DNA from: Pseudomonas sp. MF4836
GTDB taxonomy: Bacteria > Pseudomonadota > Gammaproteobacteria > Pseudomonadales > Pseudomonadaceae
Direction of reading: 5' to 3'
Assembly (NCBI RefSeq): GCF_002018875.1
Contig: NZ_MVOL01000003.1
Span: 1-64,000 of the forward strand
Length of the DNA stretch: 64,000 nucleotides
Shown here: piece by piece, positions 8,522 through 17,248 of the stretch
How positions within the stretch are numbered: position 1 is the first letter of the stretch
Layout: each line of letters starts with the position of its first letter
Notes under the pieces: generated by a model
The model's input: only the letters and a program-made list of their open reading frames with translations
Told to the model about the DNA's origin: nothing
The model's database searches: none
Translations under genes and position numbers: made by a program

Positions 8522-9871
8522 ATGACACCTGCATCGGGATACTGGCTGCTGGGCTATGCCGCCATGGCCATCATTGCGCTGATCGTTCTGATCGCGCGCT
8601 ATCGAATCAATCCATTTATCGTCATCACCCTGGTCTCGGTGGGCCTGGCGCTGCTCGCCGGGATGCCGCCGTCGGGGGTGATCACCGCCTACGAGGCCGG
8701 GGTCGGCAAGACCCTGGGGCATATCGCGCTGGTGGTGGCCCTGGGCACCATGCTCGGCAAAATGATGGCCGAGTCCGGCGGTGCCGATCAGGTGGCGCGG
8801 ACCCTGATCGACCGTTTCGGCGAACGCAACGCGCACTGGGCCATGGTCTGCATCGCCTTCCTGGTGGGCCTGCCGTTGTTCTTCGAGGTTGGGTTCGTGT
8901 TGCTGGTGCCGATTGCCTTTACCGTCGCACGCCGGGTCGGGGTCTCGATCCTGATGGTGGGCCTGCCCATGGTCGCCGGGCTTTCGGTGGTCCATGCCCT
9001 GGTTCCGCCGCACCCGGGGGCGATGCTGGCGGTGCTGGCGTATCAGGCATCGGTGGGGCAGACCTTGCTCTACGCGATTCTGATCGGGGTGCCGACCGCG
9101 ATCATCGCCGGGCCGCTGTACGCCAAGTTCATCGTGCCGAGCATCCACCTGCCGGCGGACAACCCGCTGGAGCGCCAATTCACCGAGCGCGAACCCCGTG
9201 AGCGCCTGCCCAGCACCACGCTGACCCTGTGCACGATTCTGCTGCCGGTGGTGCTGATGCTGATCGGTGGCTGGGCCAACCAGTTGTCTACCCCGGGCAC
9301 CGGCTTCAACCAGTTCCTGCAATTTATCGGCAACTCGGTGATTGCCCTGTTGCTGGCAACCCTGGTGAGCTTCTGGACCCTGGGCATCGCCCAAGGCATG
9401 AGCCGCGCCTCGATTCTCAAGTTCACCAACGAATGCCTGGCGCCCACGGCCAGCATCACCCTGCTGGTGGGCGCTGGCGGCGGCCTGAACCGGATTCTGA
9501 TCGACGCCGGCGTCACCGAGCAGATCGTCGGCCTGGCCCACGAATTCCAGCTGTCGCCGTTGTGGATGGGCTGGCTGTTCGCGGCGCTGATGCGGATTGC
9601 CACCGGTTCCGCCACCGTGGCCCTGACCACCGCTTCGGGGGTGGTGGCACCGGTGGCGATTGGCCTCGGCTATCCGCACCCGGAACTGCTGGTGATCGCC
9701 ACCGGCGCCGGCTCGGTGATCTTCTCCCACGTCAACGACGGTGGCTTCTGGCTGATCAAGGAATACTTCAATATGACCGTGGTCCAGACCTTCAAGACCT
9801 GGACGGTGCTGGAGACGCTGATTTCGGTGATCGCCTTCGGCTTGACCCTCGGTCTTTCGGAGTTGCTGTAG
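8522..9871 (+). CDS. GntP family permease
   Basis: A 449-residue GntP-type proton symporter with 12 or more predicted membrane segments. Diagnostic stretches are GVGKTLGHIALVVALGTMLGKMM (about residues 61-83) and HALVPPHPGAM (about 160-170), as in gluconate/D-serine permeases. Family members import gluconate, D-serine, glycerate or other hydroxy acids. An aggag site precedes the ATG at 8522. The regulator gene begins at the very next base after its stop, and the D-aminoacylase follows, so the permease probably imports an N-acyl-D-amino acid or a D-amino acid rather than gluconate (inference from the operon). Confidence 0.87.
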   Translation: MTPASGYWLLGYAAMAIIALIVLIARYRINPFIVITLVSVGLALLAGMPPSGVITAYEAGVGKTLGHIALVVALGTMLGKMMAESGGADQVARTLIDRFGERNAHWAMVCIAFLVGLPLFFEVGFVLLVPIAFTVARRVGVSILMVGLPMVAGLSVVHALVPPHPGAMLAVLAYQASVGQTLLYAILIGVPTAIIAGPLYAKFIVPSIHLPADNPLERQFTEREPRERLPSTTLTLCTILLPVVLMLIGGWANQLSTPGTGFNQFLQFIGNSVIALLLATLVSFWTLGIAQGMSRASILKFTNECLAPTASITLLVGAGGGLNRILIDAGVTEQIVGLAHEFQLSPLWMGWLFAALMRIATGSATVALTTASGVVAPVAIGLGYPHPELLVIATGAGSVIFSHVNDGGFWLIKEYFNMTVVQTFKTWTVLETLISVIAFGLTLGLSELL

Positions 9872-10732
9872 ATGGACATCCTTTATCAGATTCGCGCCCG
9901 CCAGGACTCCTTCAGCGCCGGCGAAGGACGCATCGCCCGGTTGATGCTGGACGACGTCGGGTTCGCCGCGTCCGCCAGCCTCGACGAACTGGCGCAGCGC
10001 GCCGAGGTCAGCACTGCGACCCTCTCGCGCTTTGCCCGCAGCGTGGGCTGCCGCGACCTGCGTGACCTGCGTCTGCAACTGGCCCAGGCCAGCGGCGTCG
10101 GCAGCCGCTTTCTCGACCCCACCGGCGCGCCGGAGTCGTCGGGGTTTTACCGGCAGATCCTCGGCGATATCGAAACCACCTTGCATCAGCATCTGGCCGG
10201 TTTCGACGAGGCACGTTTCACCGATGCCGTGCGCCTGCTGGGCAAGGCGCGGATGATCCACGTCTTCGGCCTGGGTGGCTGGTCGGCCCAGTGCAGCGAC
10301 GAATTGCAGGTGCGCCTGGTGCGCTTTGGCTATCCCATCGTGGCCTGCCATGACGCGGTCATGATGCGGGTCACCGCTGCGGTACTCGACGAAGAGCACC
10401 TGGTGGTCGCCTGCTCCCTGACCGGCCGCACCCCGGAGATGCTCGACGCCGTGGCCCTGGCGCGCAACTACGGGGCCAAGGTCATCGCCATCACCCGCAG
10501 CGCTTCGCCGCTGGCGCAGTTGGCCGACGTGCTGTTGCCGCTGCAAAGCGCCGAAACCTCATTCATCTACAAGCCGACCGCCGCGCGCTACGGCATGCTG
10601 CTGGCCATCGACGTGCTCGCCACCGAAGTGGCGCTGGTGCTGCCCGAGGAAAACCAGGAGCGCCTGCGCCGGATCAAACTGGCCCTGGACGACTACCGCG
10701 GCGGCGATGACCACCTGCCGCTGGGAGACTGA
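9872..10732 (+). CDS. RpiR/MurR family regulator (HTH + SIS)
   Basis: A 286-residue regulator with an N-terminal HTH_6 domain (about residues 1-75, SLDELAQRAEVSTATLSRFARSVG) and a sugar-isomerase SIS domain (about 120-255, HVFGLGGWSAQCSDELQVRLVRFG and ACSLTGRTPEMLDAV). The family represses or activates catabolic genes in response to phosphosugars or related ligands. The ATG at 9872 directly abuts the permease stop and the aminoacylase follows within two bases, so it is the middle gene of a three-gene operon and probably autoregulates it. RpiR-type regulators next to D-aminoacylase genes are common in pseudomonads (general knowledge). Confidence 0.86.
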   Translation: MDILYQIRARQDSFSAGEGRIARLMLDDVGFAASASLDELAQRAEVSTATLSRFARSVGCRDLRDLRLQLAQASGVGSRFLDPTGAPESSGFYRQILGDIETTLHQHLAGFDEARFTDAVRLLGKARMIHVFGLGGWSAQCSDELQVRLVRFGYPIVACHDAVMMRVTAAVLDEEHLVVACSLTGRTPEMLDAVALARNYGAKVIAITRSASPLAQLADVLLPLQSAETSFIYKPTAARYGMLLAIDVLATEVALVLPEENQERLRRIKLALDDYRGGDDHLPLGD

Positions 10733-10733
10733 C

Positions 10734-12173
10734 ATGCACTACGACACATTGATCCGCAACGCCCTGATCATCGACGGCAGCAACCGTCCCGGCTACCTGG
10801 CCGACGTGGCCCTGAGCGAGGGCCGCATCCAGCGCATTGGCGACCTGCAGGGCGCGCAAGCCAACCAACAGATCGACGCCGGCGGACGCGTGCTGGCGCC
10901 GGGCTTTATCGACGTGCACACCCATGACGACACGGTGGTGATCCGCCAGCCGCAGATGCTGCCCAAACTCAGCCAGGGCGTGACCACGGTGATTGTCGGC
11001 AACTGTGGCATCAGTGCCGCGCCGGTCAGCCTGCGCAGCGATCCGCCGGACCCGATGAACCTGCTGGGCGCGCGCGGGGCCTTTGTCTACCCGCGTTTCA
11101 GCGATTACCGGGCGGCGGTGGACGCGGCGGTTCCGGCGGTGAATGTGGCGGCGCTGGTGGGGCACACGGCGCTGCGCAGCAACCATCTGGATGACCTGCA
11201 ACGCACCGCCAGCCCCTCGGAAATTGCCGCCATGCGCGAGCAACTGCGGGACAGCCTGGCGAGCGGTGCCCTGGGCCTGTCCACCGGCCTGGCCTACGCC
11301 AGTGCGTTTTGCGCCGAGACCGATGAAGTGCAGCAACTGGCCGAAGAACTCAGCGCCTCTGGCGCTCTGTACACCACCCATTTGCGCAGCGAATTCGCGC
11401 CGGTGCTGGAGGCCATGGACGAAGCCTTTCAGATCGGCCGTCACGCCCGGGCCCCGGTAATCATTTCCCACCTCAAGTGCGCCGGCGCCGGGAACTGGGG
11501 GCGCAGCCCGCAGCTGTTGGCGTCCCTGGAGCGGGCAGCACTGACCCAATCGGTGGCCTGCGATTGCTATCCCTATGCCGCCAGCTCCTCGACCCTGGAC
11601 CTCAAGCAAGTCACCGATGCCCATCGCATCACCATCACCTGGTCGACCCCGCACCCGGAAATGGGTGGCCGCGACCTGCTGGACATCGCCGCCGAATGGG
11701 CTTGCCCGCTGCTCGACGCCGCGCGTCGCCTGCAACCGGCGGGGGCGGTGTACTACGGCATGGACGAGGCCGATGTGCAGCGCATCCTGGCCCATCCACT
11801 GTCGATGATCGGCTCCGACGGCTTGCCGGAAGACCCGTTTCCCCACCCACGCTTGTGGGGCGCCTTCCCTCGGGTGCTCGGGCATTTCAGTCGCGACCTG
11901 GGCTTGTTCCCGCTGCACACCGCCGTGCACAAAATGACCGGGTTGTCGGCGGCGCGTTTCGGCCTGGAGCAGCGCGGCGAGATCCGCGAAGGCCACTGGG
12001 CCGACCTGGTGCTGTTCGACCCGGCCCGGGTGCGCGACGTCGCCGACTTCAAGGACCCGCAGCGCGCGGCCGAGGGCATCGACGAGGTCTGGGTCAATGG
12101 TCTGCGCAGCTATGCCGCCGGCCAGGCCAACGGTCAGCGCGCCGGGCGTTTCTTGCCGCGCAAAGGCAGTTAG
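10734..12173 (+). CDS. N-acyl-D-amino-acid deacylase (D-aminoacylase)
   Basis: A 479-residue amidohydrolase-superfamily enzyme of the D-aminoacylase type, which hydrolyses N-acyl-D-amino acids to the free D-amino acid. Visible hallmarks are APGFIDVHTHDD (about residues 54-65, the metal-binding HxH), VGNCGIS, GHTALR, THLRSE, ISHLKCAG and the late SMIGSDGLP holding the catalytic Asp. The ATG at 10734 follows the regulator stop by one base with gggag upstream. Its 3' end overlaps the stop of the convergent AraC gene by four bases. Together with the permease it forms a D-amino-acid scavenging module. Confidence 0.88.
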   Translation: MHYDTLIRNALIIDGSNRPGYLADVALSEGRIQRIGDLQGAQANQQIDAGGRVLAPGFIDVHTHDDTVVIRQPQMLPKLSQGVTTVIVGNCGISAAPVSLRSDPPDPMNLLGARGAFVYPRFSDYRAAVDAAVPAVNVAALVGHTALRSNHLDDLQRTASPSEIAAMREQLRDSLASGALGLSTGLAYASAFCAETDEVQQLAEELSASGALYTTHLRSEFAPVLEAMDEAFQIGRHARAPVIISHLKCAGAGNWGRSPQLLASLERAALTQSVACDCYPYAASSSTLDLKQVTDAHRITITWSTPHPEMGGRDLLDIAAEWACPLLDAARRLQPAGAVYYGMDEADVQRILAHPLSMIGSDGLPEDPFPHPRLWGAFPRVLGHFSRDLGLFPLHTAVHKMTGLSAARFGLEQRGEIREGHWADLVLFDPARVRDVADFKDPQRAAEGIDEVWVNGLRSYAAGQANGQRAGRFLPRKGS

Positions 12174-13201
12174 TGCCGGCCTGAATGGGGGGCGCGATGG
12201 CTGTGGCGGTACTCGCCGGGGGGCATGCCGCTGCGACTTTTGAAGGTGCGGTGGAATGAGCGCTGATCGGAGAAACCCAGGTAGTGGGCGATGTCCTGGA
12301 TCGGCAGATCGCTGTGCAGCAGGTAGTGCTCGGCCAGTTCCTGGCGCAGGTCATCGAGGATCTGCTGGTAGGAGGTGCCGGCCTGTTGCAGTTGGCGCTG
12401 CAGGGTGCGCACCGACATCGCCAGTTGTTCGGCCACCTGCTCCTTGCGCGGCAAGCCCTGCTTGAGCAACTGGCGCAGGGCGTTTTTGACTTGCAGCGGC
12501 AAGGCTGCATCTTCCAGCGACGCCATGAGGCCCAGGGCATGCTCTTCCAGGGTGCGCAGCAACTGCGGGTCGGCCTGGCGCAGTGGCAATTGCAGGTATT
12601 CCATGGGCGCCAGCAGGGCCGAGCAGCGTTGCTCGAACAGCACCGGGCAGCCAAAGAAATTTTCGTACTGTTCGCGCCGGGCCTTGTCCGGCAGCGGGTG
12701 CTCGAACCACACGGCGCTGGGCGAGAGCGGGGTGTCGGCGATCCAGCGCGCATACAGCAGCCAGGAGGCCAGCACATCCTCCACCATGTGCCGTCGGGTT
12801 TCGGCGCGCTGATGGCGGCAACTCCAGATCAGCCGCACCTGGCCATCGACCACCTCGGCGCGGCTGACCCCCATGTCGCCCACCAGTTTTTCAAAGGGCA
12901 TGATGCGGTTCATCGCCTCGCCCAGGGTCGCGCAGTTCATGGTGATGTAGCCCAGCACACTCCACGAGTTGGGCAGGACGAACCGCGCCGAATGCAGGCC
13001 GAACAAGGGGTCGCCGGAGTGGGCGCAGAAGTAGTCGAGCAGGCGTTCGTGAACCTCCACCGGCAGGCGCAGGCTGTTATCGCTCAACTGCCCGGCCTCC
13101 AGGCCGGCAGCGGCCAATGCCGGAGCGATCGGGAGGCCCAATTGTTCGGCATGGCGCAGGTATTTGAGCAGCGGCGGGACCGAGGTGTAGCCAAGGGTCA
13201 T
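12170..13201 (-). CDS. AraC family regulator (arabinose-binding N-domain type)
   Basis: A 343-residue AraC/XylS-type regulator. Residues about 20-205 match the arabinose-operon-regulator-like N-terminal domain (Arabinose_bd), and residues about 235-330 hold two HTH motifs (VAEQLAMSVRTLQRQLQQ and QDIAHYLGFSDQRSFHRTFK). I chose the ATG at 13201 because MTLGYTSVPPLLKYLRH is the usual beginning of the group; an upstream ATG adds 22 residues of poor composition. It is convergent with the D-aminoacylase gene (four-base overlap), so a regulatory link to that operon is possible but not shown. Confidence 0.85.
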   Translation of the reverse strand: MTLGYTSVPPLLKYLRHAEQLGLPIAPALAAAGLEAGQLSDNSLRLPVEVHERLLDYFCAHSGDPLFGLHSARFVLPNSWSVLGYITMNCATLGEAMNRIMPFEKLVGDMGVSRAEVVDGQVRLIWSCRHQRAETRRHMVEDVLASWLLYARWIADTPLSPSAVWFEHPLPDKARREQYENFFGCPVLFEQRCSALLAPMEYLQLPLRQADPQLLRTLEEHALGLMASLEDAALPLQVKNALRQLLKQGLPRKEQVAEQLAMSVRTLQRQLQQAGTSYQQILDDLRQELAEHYLLHSDLPIQDIAHYLGFSDQRSFHRTFKSRSGMPPGEYRHSHRAPHSGRH

Positions 13202-13295
13202 GGCGAGGCGTCCTGGCGGCGAGTCCTTCACGTGGCGAGCTGCAAGGTAATTTGAAACCCACGACAAAGTAAATGGCCAACCCCAACCCCAACCC

Positions 13296-13330
13296 TGTAG
13301 CCGCTGCCGAAGGTTCGGGCCGCGTTCGGA
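13296..13330. repeat. REP element
   Basis: The segment ctgtagccgctgccgaagg followed by ttcgggccgcg is the canonical Pseudomonas REP core. It lies upstream of the AraC gene; a mirrored copy of the core occurs after the DUF6124 gene (about 14150). Confidence 0.6.
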
Positions 13331-13465
13331 CGTCGGTTCGGAAGGACTGTGTGTTGGAGCGGCGATAAGTTCGACTGGCTAATGCGGTTTTTCTCTTTGA
13401 TTTGTAGGGCTTTTCCGAGAGAATCGGCCGGTTACATTTCAGCTGTTTCACTGTCTTGCGCCTTC

Positions 13466-13719
13466 TGAATGTCCGGGCCTAGTCTTCGCCCGTCGCTGCC
13501 TATTCAGCGACCGGGTCTGCAAGCCCGAACAAGCAAGAAGCGCTAAGCGTCCACGCTGAATCACTGAGTTTTCAGTTCGATTTATGGTGGCTACGTGTGG
13601 GAGACCTTCGGGTCTGCCGGGCTTGCTTCTTCTTCCCGGTCTTGCAGACCTGCACGTAGCCGCCACCCATCATCTGCAAGTGATGCTGGCGGCCTTCATC
13701 CAAGAAGGAGCTGTGTGCC
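13466..13719 (+). ncRNA. Structured leader RNA upstream of the DUF6124 gene
   Basis: Several nested stems are visible: gtcgctg/cagcgac (13492-13498 with 13505-13511), cggg/cccg (13512-13515 with 13524-13527), agacc-ttcg-ggtct (13602-13615, a UUCG tetraloop) and a long closing stem ggctacgtg/cacgtagcc (13589-13597 with 13653-13661), extended by ggt/acc outside a small bulge. The array occupies the 250 bases before the small gene and ends about 50 bases before its ATG, after which aagaaggagc forms the ribosome-binding site. From memory, DUF6124 genes in pseudomonads often have a conserved leader of this kind. Whether it is a cis-regulatory leader, an sRNA or a repeat is open. Confidence 0.5.
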
Positions 13720-14112
13720 ATGAAGAAGATCGTTCCCGGTCCACCTTTCCCGCAACCCAGTCGTGAGCTGATCAGCGCACTGGAAGTGCCCAATAAAACC
13801 CTACTCCAGGCTCTGCAAAGTAGCGATGCCACGCCGCCGTTGCATCACACCTTGAATGTCACGGGAGCCACGACCTTTGGTTGCCGCGACGGTGAAGGAC
13901 GGCCGCTGTTCGCCGTACGCCCGGGGGTGAACGCCGAAGAAGCGCTGCTGCATGTCTCGCTGTTGCTCAAGTGTGCCGAGGAAACCGCCGATGAGATCAC
14001 CAGCGCCAGCGGTATCGAGCGCGGTTTGATCTGGTCGATGATCCATTCCGTGGAAATGGCCAGGGCCGTGGTCGATGCCTTGCTCGACGGTGTACCGCGC
14101 CCGGTGAGTTGA
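13720..14112 (+). CDS. DUF6124 (formerly DUF3077) family protein
   Basis: A 130-residue cytoplasmic protein. The C-terminal half, LFAVRPGVNAEEALLHVSLLLKCAEETADE followed by a helix with HSVEMARAVVDALL, matches the DUF6124/DUF3077 family, which is multicopy in fluorescent pseudomonads and has no known function. The N-terminal part, rich in Pro, is variable in the family. A strong site, aagaaggag, precedes the ATG at 13720. It is a single-gene unit behind a structured leader and next to a chemoreceptor gene on the other strand. Confidence 0.75.
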   Translation: MKKIVPGPPFPQPSRELISALEVPNKTLLQALQSSDATPPLHHTLNVTGATTFGCRDGEGRPLFAVRPGVNAEEALLHVSLLLKCAEETADEITSASGIERGLIWSMIHSVEMARAVVDALLDGVPRPVS

Positions 14113-14149
14113 GGCCTGGGTGAGTTCCCGCCCGTGGAGGGCGAGGATG

Positions 14150-14190
14150 CAGCGGCTACGGGTTCGCCCTTGCAGCGGGGGCTGCAGGGG
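14150..14190. repeat. REP-like hairpin between convergent genes
   Basis: gcagcggctacgggttcgcc is the reverse orientation of the REP core, followed by the stem ccttgcagc/gctgcaggg (14168-14176 with 14181-14189). It lies between the convergent DUF6124 and chemoreceptor genes and may also end transcription. Confidence 0.5.
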
Positions 14191-14204
14191 CGATGGGGGG
14201 AGGG

Positions 14205-16124
14205 TCAGACGCGGAAGTGGCTGACCATCATTTGCAGTTGGTTGCCCAGGCGAGCCAGTTCGACGCTGGAAGCGGCGGTTTCGTCGCTGGCGGCGGCGGT
14301 TTGTTCGGAGACGTCGCGCACGTTGATGATGCTGCGGCTGATCTCTTCGGCCACGGCGCTCTGCTGTTCGGCAGCGGCGGCGATCTGCTGGTTCATCGAC
14401 TGGATGTTGGACACCGTGCGGGTGATGTTTTCCAGGGACACGCCGGCTTTGCGGGTCAGTTCGACGCTGCTGTCGGTCAGGCTGCGGCTGTTGTTCATCA
14501 CGTTGGCCACTTGCTGGGTGCCGTTCTGCAGGCCGGCCACCAGGGCTTCGATTTCCTCGGTGGATTTTTGCGTGCGTTGCGCCAGGGCCCGCACTTCGTC
14601 GGCGACCACGGCAAAACCACGGCCGGCTTCTCCGGCGCGGGCGGCTTCGATGGCGGCGTTGAGGGCCAGCAGATTGGTCTGTTCGGCCACGGCCTTGATC
14701 ACGTCCATGACGCTGCCGATCTTGTCGCTTTCCTGTTGCAGCACGCTCATGGCGTCGGTGGAGCGCACCACTTCGCTGGCCAGGCGTTCGATCTGGGTGA
14801 TGGCTTCGGCCACCACTTTGTCGCCCTGGCGGGCTTCACCGTCGGCGGCGGCTGCGGCCAGGGACGCCTGTTCGGCGTTGCGTGCGACTTCCTGCACGGT
14901 GGCGGTCATTTCATGCATGGCGGTCGCGACCTGGTCGGTCTCGATTTTCTGGCTGTTGACCCCGGCGCTGGTTTCTTCGGTCACGGCCGACAGTTCTTCG
15001 GCCGCGCTGGCGATCTGGGTAACGCCGTCACGGATGCCGCTGATCAGCTCGCGCAGGGTCACGCCCATGCGGGCAATGCCTTGTTGCAGCACGCCGAGTT
15101 CGTCGCGGCGAGTGACGCGCACATCCTGGGTCAGGTCGCCGGAGGCGATGCGTTCCACCACAGCCAGGGTTTCGCGCAACGGGCGGGTGATCTGGCGGGT
15201 AATGATCACCGCGGCCAGGACCCCAACCAGCAGGGCGAGCAGGGTGCTGATCAACTGCAGGCTGCGGGCCTGGGCGCTTTCGACATCACGACGGTCGAGC
15301 TGGATCTGGTACAGATCGTCGCTGCGGGCAACGATGTCGGTGCCTTGATCGGTCATTTCCTTGCGTGCTTGAACCGCATCGCTGAACGCCGCCTTGAACG
15401 CTTGCAGCGAGGTGCGATAGGCACTCAGCGCGGCTTCCAGTTGGCGCAGGGCGTCCTGCTGGGTGCTGCTGAAGTGGGTGTTGAGCTGGGCCAGTTCGCC
15501 GATGGCGTTATTGAGCTGGGCCACGGCTTTCTGTTCGGTTTCCGGGTTGCTGTTGGCGGTGTAGCCGCGCACTTCATAGCGCGCCAGCATAAAGGCTTCC
15601 TTGGCCTTGGTGATGGCCTGGAACTGCTCGAAGCGCTCGTCGCTCAACGGCATTTGCTGCACCCGGGTGTTGATCGCGTTGATCAGGCCGTTGGCGGTTT
15701 CGGCGTTGTTGCCCATGGCCTCGCGCGCGGTGTTGCCGGTGCGGTAGGCGCTGCGCATTTTGTTCAGCGAAGCCTGATAGGCGCTGATGGTCGCGCTCTG
15801 CTCCTTGAGCAGCTTGAGGTTGTCCGGGCTCTTGAAGCTGTTGAGCAGTTTCTGCTGCTGGGCGACGAAGGCATCGAGGGTGGCCTGCACGCTCTGCGCG
15901 GCGGTTTCGTCGCCATTGGTCAGCATGTATTGCAGGCGTGATACCCGCAGCTTGGTCAGGCCGGCATTGAGCTGGGTGATGTCGCTCATCCAGTTACTGC
16001 GGTCGATCAGGCTGCCCAGACTGGTCCAGCCGGTCAGGGCGAGGATGGTGGTCAGGGCCAGGACCAGGCCAAACCCCAGGCCGAGCTTAAGGTTGACACT
16101 GATGTTGGCAAACCAGCTATTCAT
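14205..16124 (-). CDS. Methyl-accepting chemotaxis protein with HBM-type sensor
   Basis: A 639-residue chemoreceptor. TM1 spans about residues 13-33, an all-helical periplasmic domain of about 250 residues follows (35-288), then TM2 (290-309), a HAMP domain (310-363) and a cytoplasmic signalling domain with the invariant tip [19 protein letters not shown]. The size and helical character of the sensor fit the helical bimodular (HBM) family of McpS-like receptors, which bind TCA intermediates or similar acids. It ends in SHFRV, without the CheR-binding pentapeptide. The ATG at 16124 follows gaggaatt. It is a single gene; the ligand cannot be told from sequence. Confidence 0.88.
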   Translation of the reverse strand: MNSWFANISVNLKLGLGFGLVLALTTILALTGWTSLGSLIDRSNWMSDITQLNAGLTKLRVSRLQYMLTNGDETAAQSVQATLDAFVAQQQKLLNSFKSPDNLKLLKEQSATISAYQASLNKMRSAYRTGNTAREAMGNNAETANGLINAINTRVQQMPLSDERFEQFQAITKAKEAFMLARYEVRGYTANSNPETEQKAVAQLNNAIGELAQLNTHFSSTQQDALRQLEAALSAYRTSLQAFKAAFSDAVQARKEMTDQGTDIVARSDDLYQIQLDRRDVESAQARSLQLISTLLALLVGVLAAVIITRQITRPLRETLAVVERIASGDLTQDVRVTRRDELGVLQQGIARMGVTLRELISGIRDGVTQIASAAEELSAVTEETSAGVNSQKIETDQVATAMHEMTATVQEVARNAEQASLAAAAADGEARQGDKVVAEAITQIERLASEVVRSTDAMSVLQQESDKIGSVMDVIKAVAEQTNLLALNAAIEAARAGEAGRGFAVVADEVRALAQRTQKSTEEIEALVAGLQNGTQQVANVMNNSRSLTDSSVELTRKAGVSLENITRTVSNIQSMNQQIAAAAEQQSAVAEEISRSIINVRDVSEQTAAASDETAASSVELARLGNQLQMMVSHFRV

Positions 16125-16482
16125 TCAATTCCTCCAGGAACGTTGCGCTTCTTTATCGTTAGGTAGCCGGAAGATTGTTGTTTTTGGTGGCCAGCAAGGT
16201 GTGTTCGTAGGGGGATATCGGCGGCAAATGCGATTGCTAAAACGTTTTTGTCGGGATTAGCGCAATAGGCGGATGGTCGGGGTTGTCCGGGGGGGCTCGG
16301 CTGCGGGTTGAGACTTTTTTCACATCCATTTCACCGCCGGCCTACGCCGGGCTGCTTAGAGTCTTGGCGTCACTCGGCGCTTGCCCGCCGGTTGACGGCG
16401 CCGTTGAGCGTTCAATTGTCATCCGGGCCAGGTAGCGTCTGCGTTGGCTGCTGGTAGTCCCGGTCATTGTCAGAGAGGCAGC
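16125..16482. other. Intergenic region, divergent promoters
   Basis: These 358 bases separate the divergent chemoreceptor and histidine phosphatase genes. I find no open frame of merit. A short stem ccggc-ctac-gccgg lies at 16337-16350. Promoters for both genes must lie here, but I cannot assign -35/-10 boxes with confidence. Confidence 0.4.
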
Positions 16483-17169
16483 GTGCACGTGGAATCAAGA
16501 CTCGGTTTTGCCCTGACCCGACGAGTGCCGGATTTTGGCCGCCTGGCGCGTTTCAAAAACGCCGCCGTGGTGTTGCTGGCTGCGCTGCTGGTGCTGCCGC
16601 TGACCCTGTGGCTGCTCAAGCCGATGGCGGTGCCGGACCTGGCCCATGGCAATGGGGCGGGACTCAAGGCGCTGAATGCGGGCTGGGCCAGTGGCCAGAT
16701 GATCGTCCTGGTGCGCCATGTGGAGCGTTGCGATCACTCCAGGGCCGCGTGCCTGGGAGCGGCCGACGGCATTACCGATCGTTCCCGCGATGTGGCAGTC
16801 GGGGTCGGGGCGCAGTTCGAACACCTGGGCCTGGACCGTTCCGACATCTACCACAGCCCGCTGACCCGTGCGGTGCAGACGGCGGGCTATATGTTCAGCG
16901 ACGCCGGCAGCGGCGAGGACTGGCTGTTCAACTGCAAGAACACCATGTTGCGCGATGCCCTGGCGCACAAGGTGCCGGGGCGCAATCTGATTCTGGTGAC
17001 CCACAGCGAATGCATGGCGCAGTTGGAGAAAGACCTGAAGCTGCCGGTTTCAAGCTTTGGTTATGGCGCCTCGCTGTTTGTCTCCAGTGCGAGCCTGGAG
17101 GCCGCGCCGAAGATGCTTGGCTTTATTGAAGCCAGCGACTGGCGTTCGTTGGGGCTGGACCGCCGCTGA
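16483..17169 (+). CDS. Membrane-anchored histidine phosphatase family protein
   Basis: A 228-residue protein with one N-terminal membrane anchor (about residues 28-48, VVLLAALLVLPLTLWLL) and a periplasmic histidine-phosphatase domain beginning with VLVRHVERCDHS (the catalytic RHxxR motif) and containing YHSPLTRAVQTA and LVTHSECM (second His). Similar proteins include Ais/PmrG-like lipopolysaccharide heptose phosphatases. Two GTG starts fit agagagg: 16483 (4-base spacing) and 16489 (10-base spacing). It is convergent with an ArnT-like lipid glycosyltransferase gene, and this pairing supports a role in envelope phosphate chemistry, though that is inference. Confidence 0.75.
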   Translation: MHVESRLGFALTRRVPDFGRLARFKNAAVVLLAALLVLPLTLWLLKPMAVPDLAHGNGAGLKALNAGWASGQMIVLVRHVERCDHSRAACLGAADGITDRSRDVAVGVGAQFEHLGLDRSDIYHSPLTRAVQTAGYMFSDAGSGEDWLFNCKNTMLRDALAHKVPGRNLILVTHSECMAQLEKDLKLPVSSFGYGASLFVSSASLEAAPKMLGFIEASDWRSLGLDRR

Positions 17170-17204
17170 ACCGGGCGGGCTTTCAACCGGGCCCTGCGCG
17201 AGAT

Positions 17205-17238
17205 AAAAAACGGCACCTGATCGGGGTGCCGTTTTTTT
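17205..17238. terminator. Bidirectional rho-independent terminator
   Basis: The stem cggcacc/ggtgccg (17211-17217 with 17225-17231) is flanked by an A6 run on the left and a T7 run on the right, so it can terminate transcription from both directions. It sits between the convergent phosphatase and glycosyltransferase genes. Confidence 0.9.
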
Positions 17239-17248
17239 GCCGTTGACC

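Noticed and set aside
8480..10546. 688-codon minus-strand frame opposite the GntP and RpiR genes
   Set aside because: Spans two recognised plus-strand genes and gives a low-complexity His/Gln/Gly product.
14193..15941. 582-codon plus-strand frame opposite the chemoreceptor
   Set aside because: The chemoreceptor has complete TM, HAMP and signalling domains; the antisense product is Gly/His/Phe-rich without a domain.
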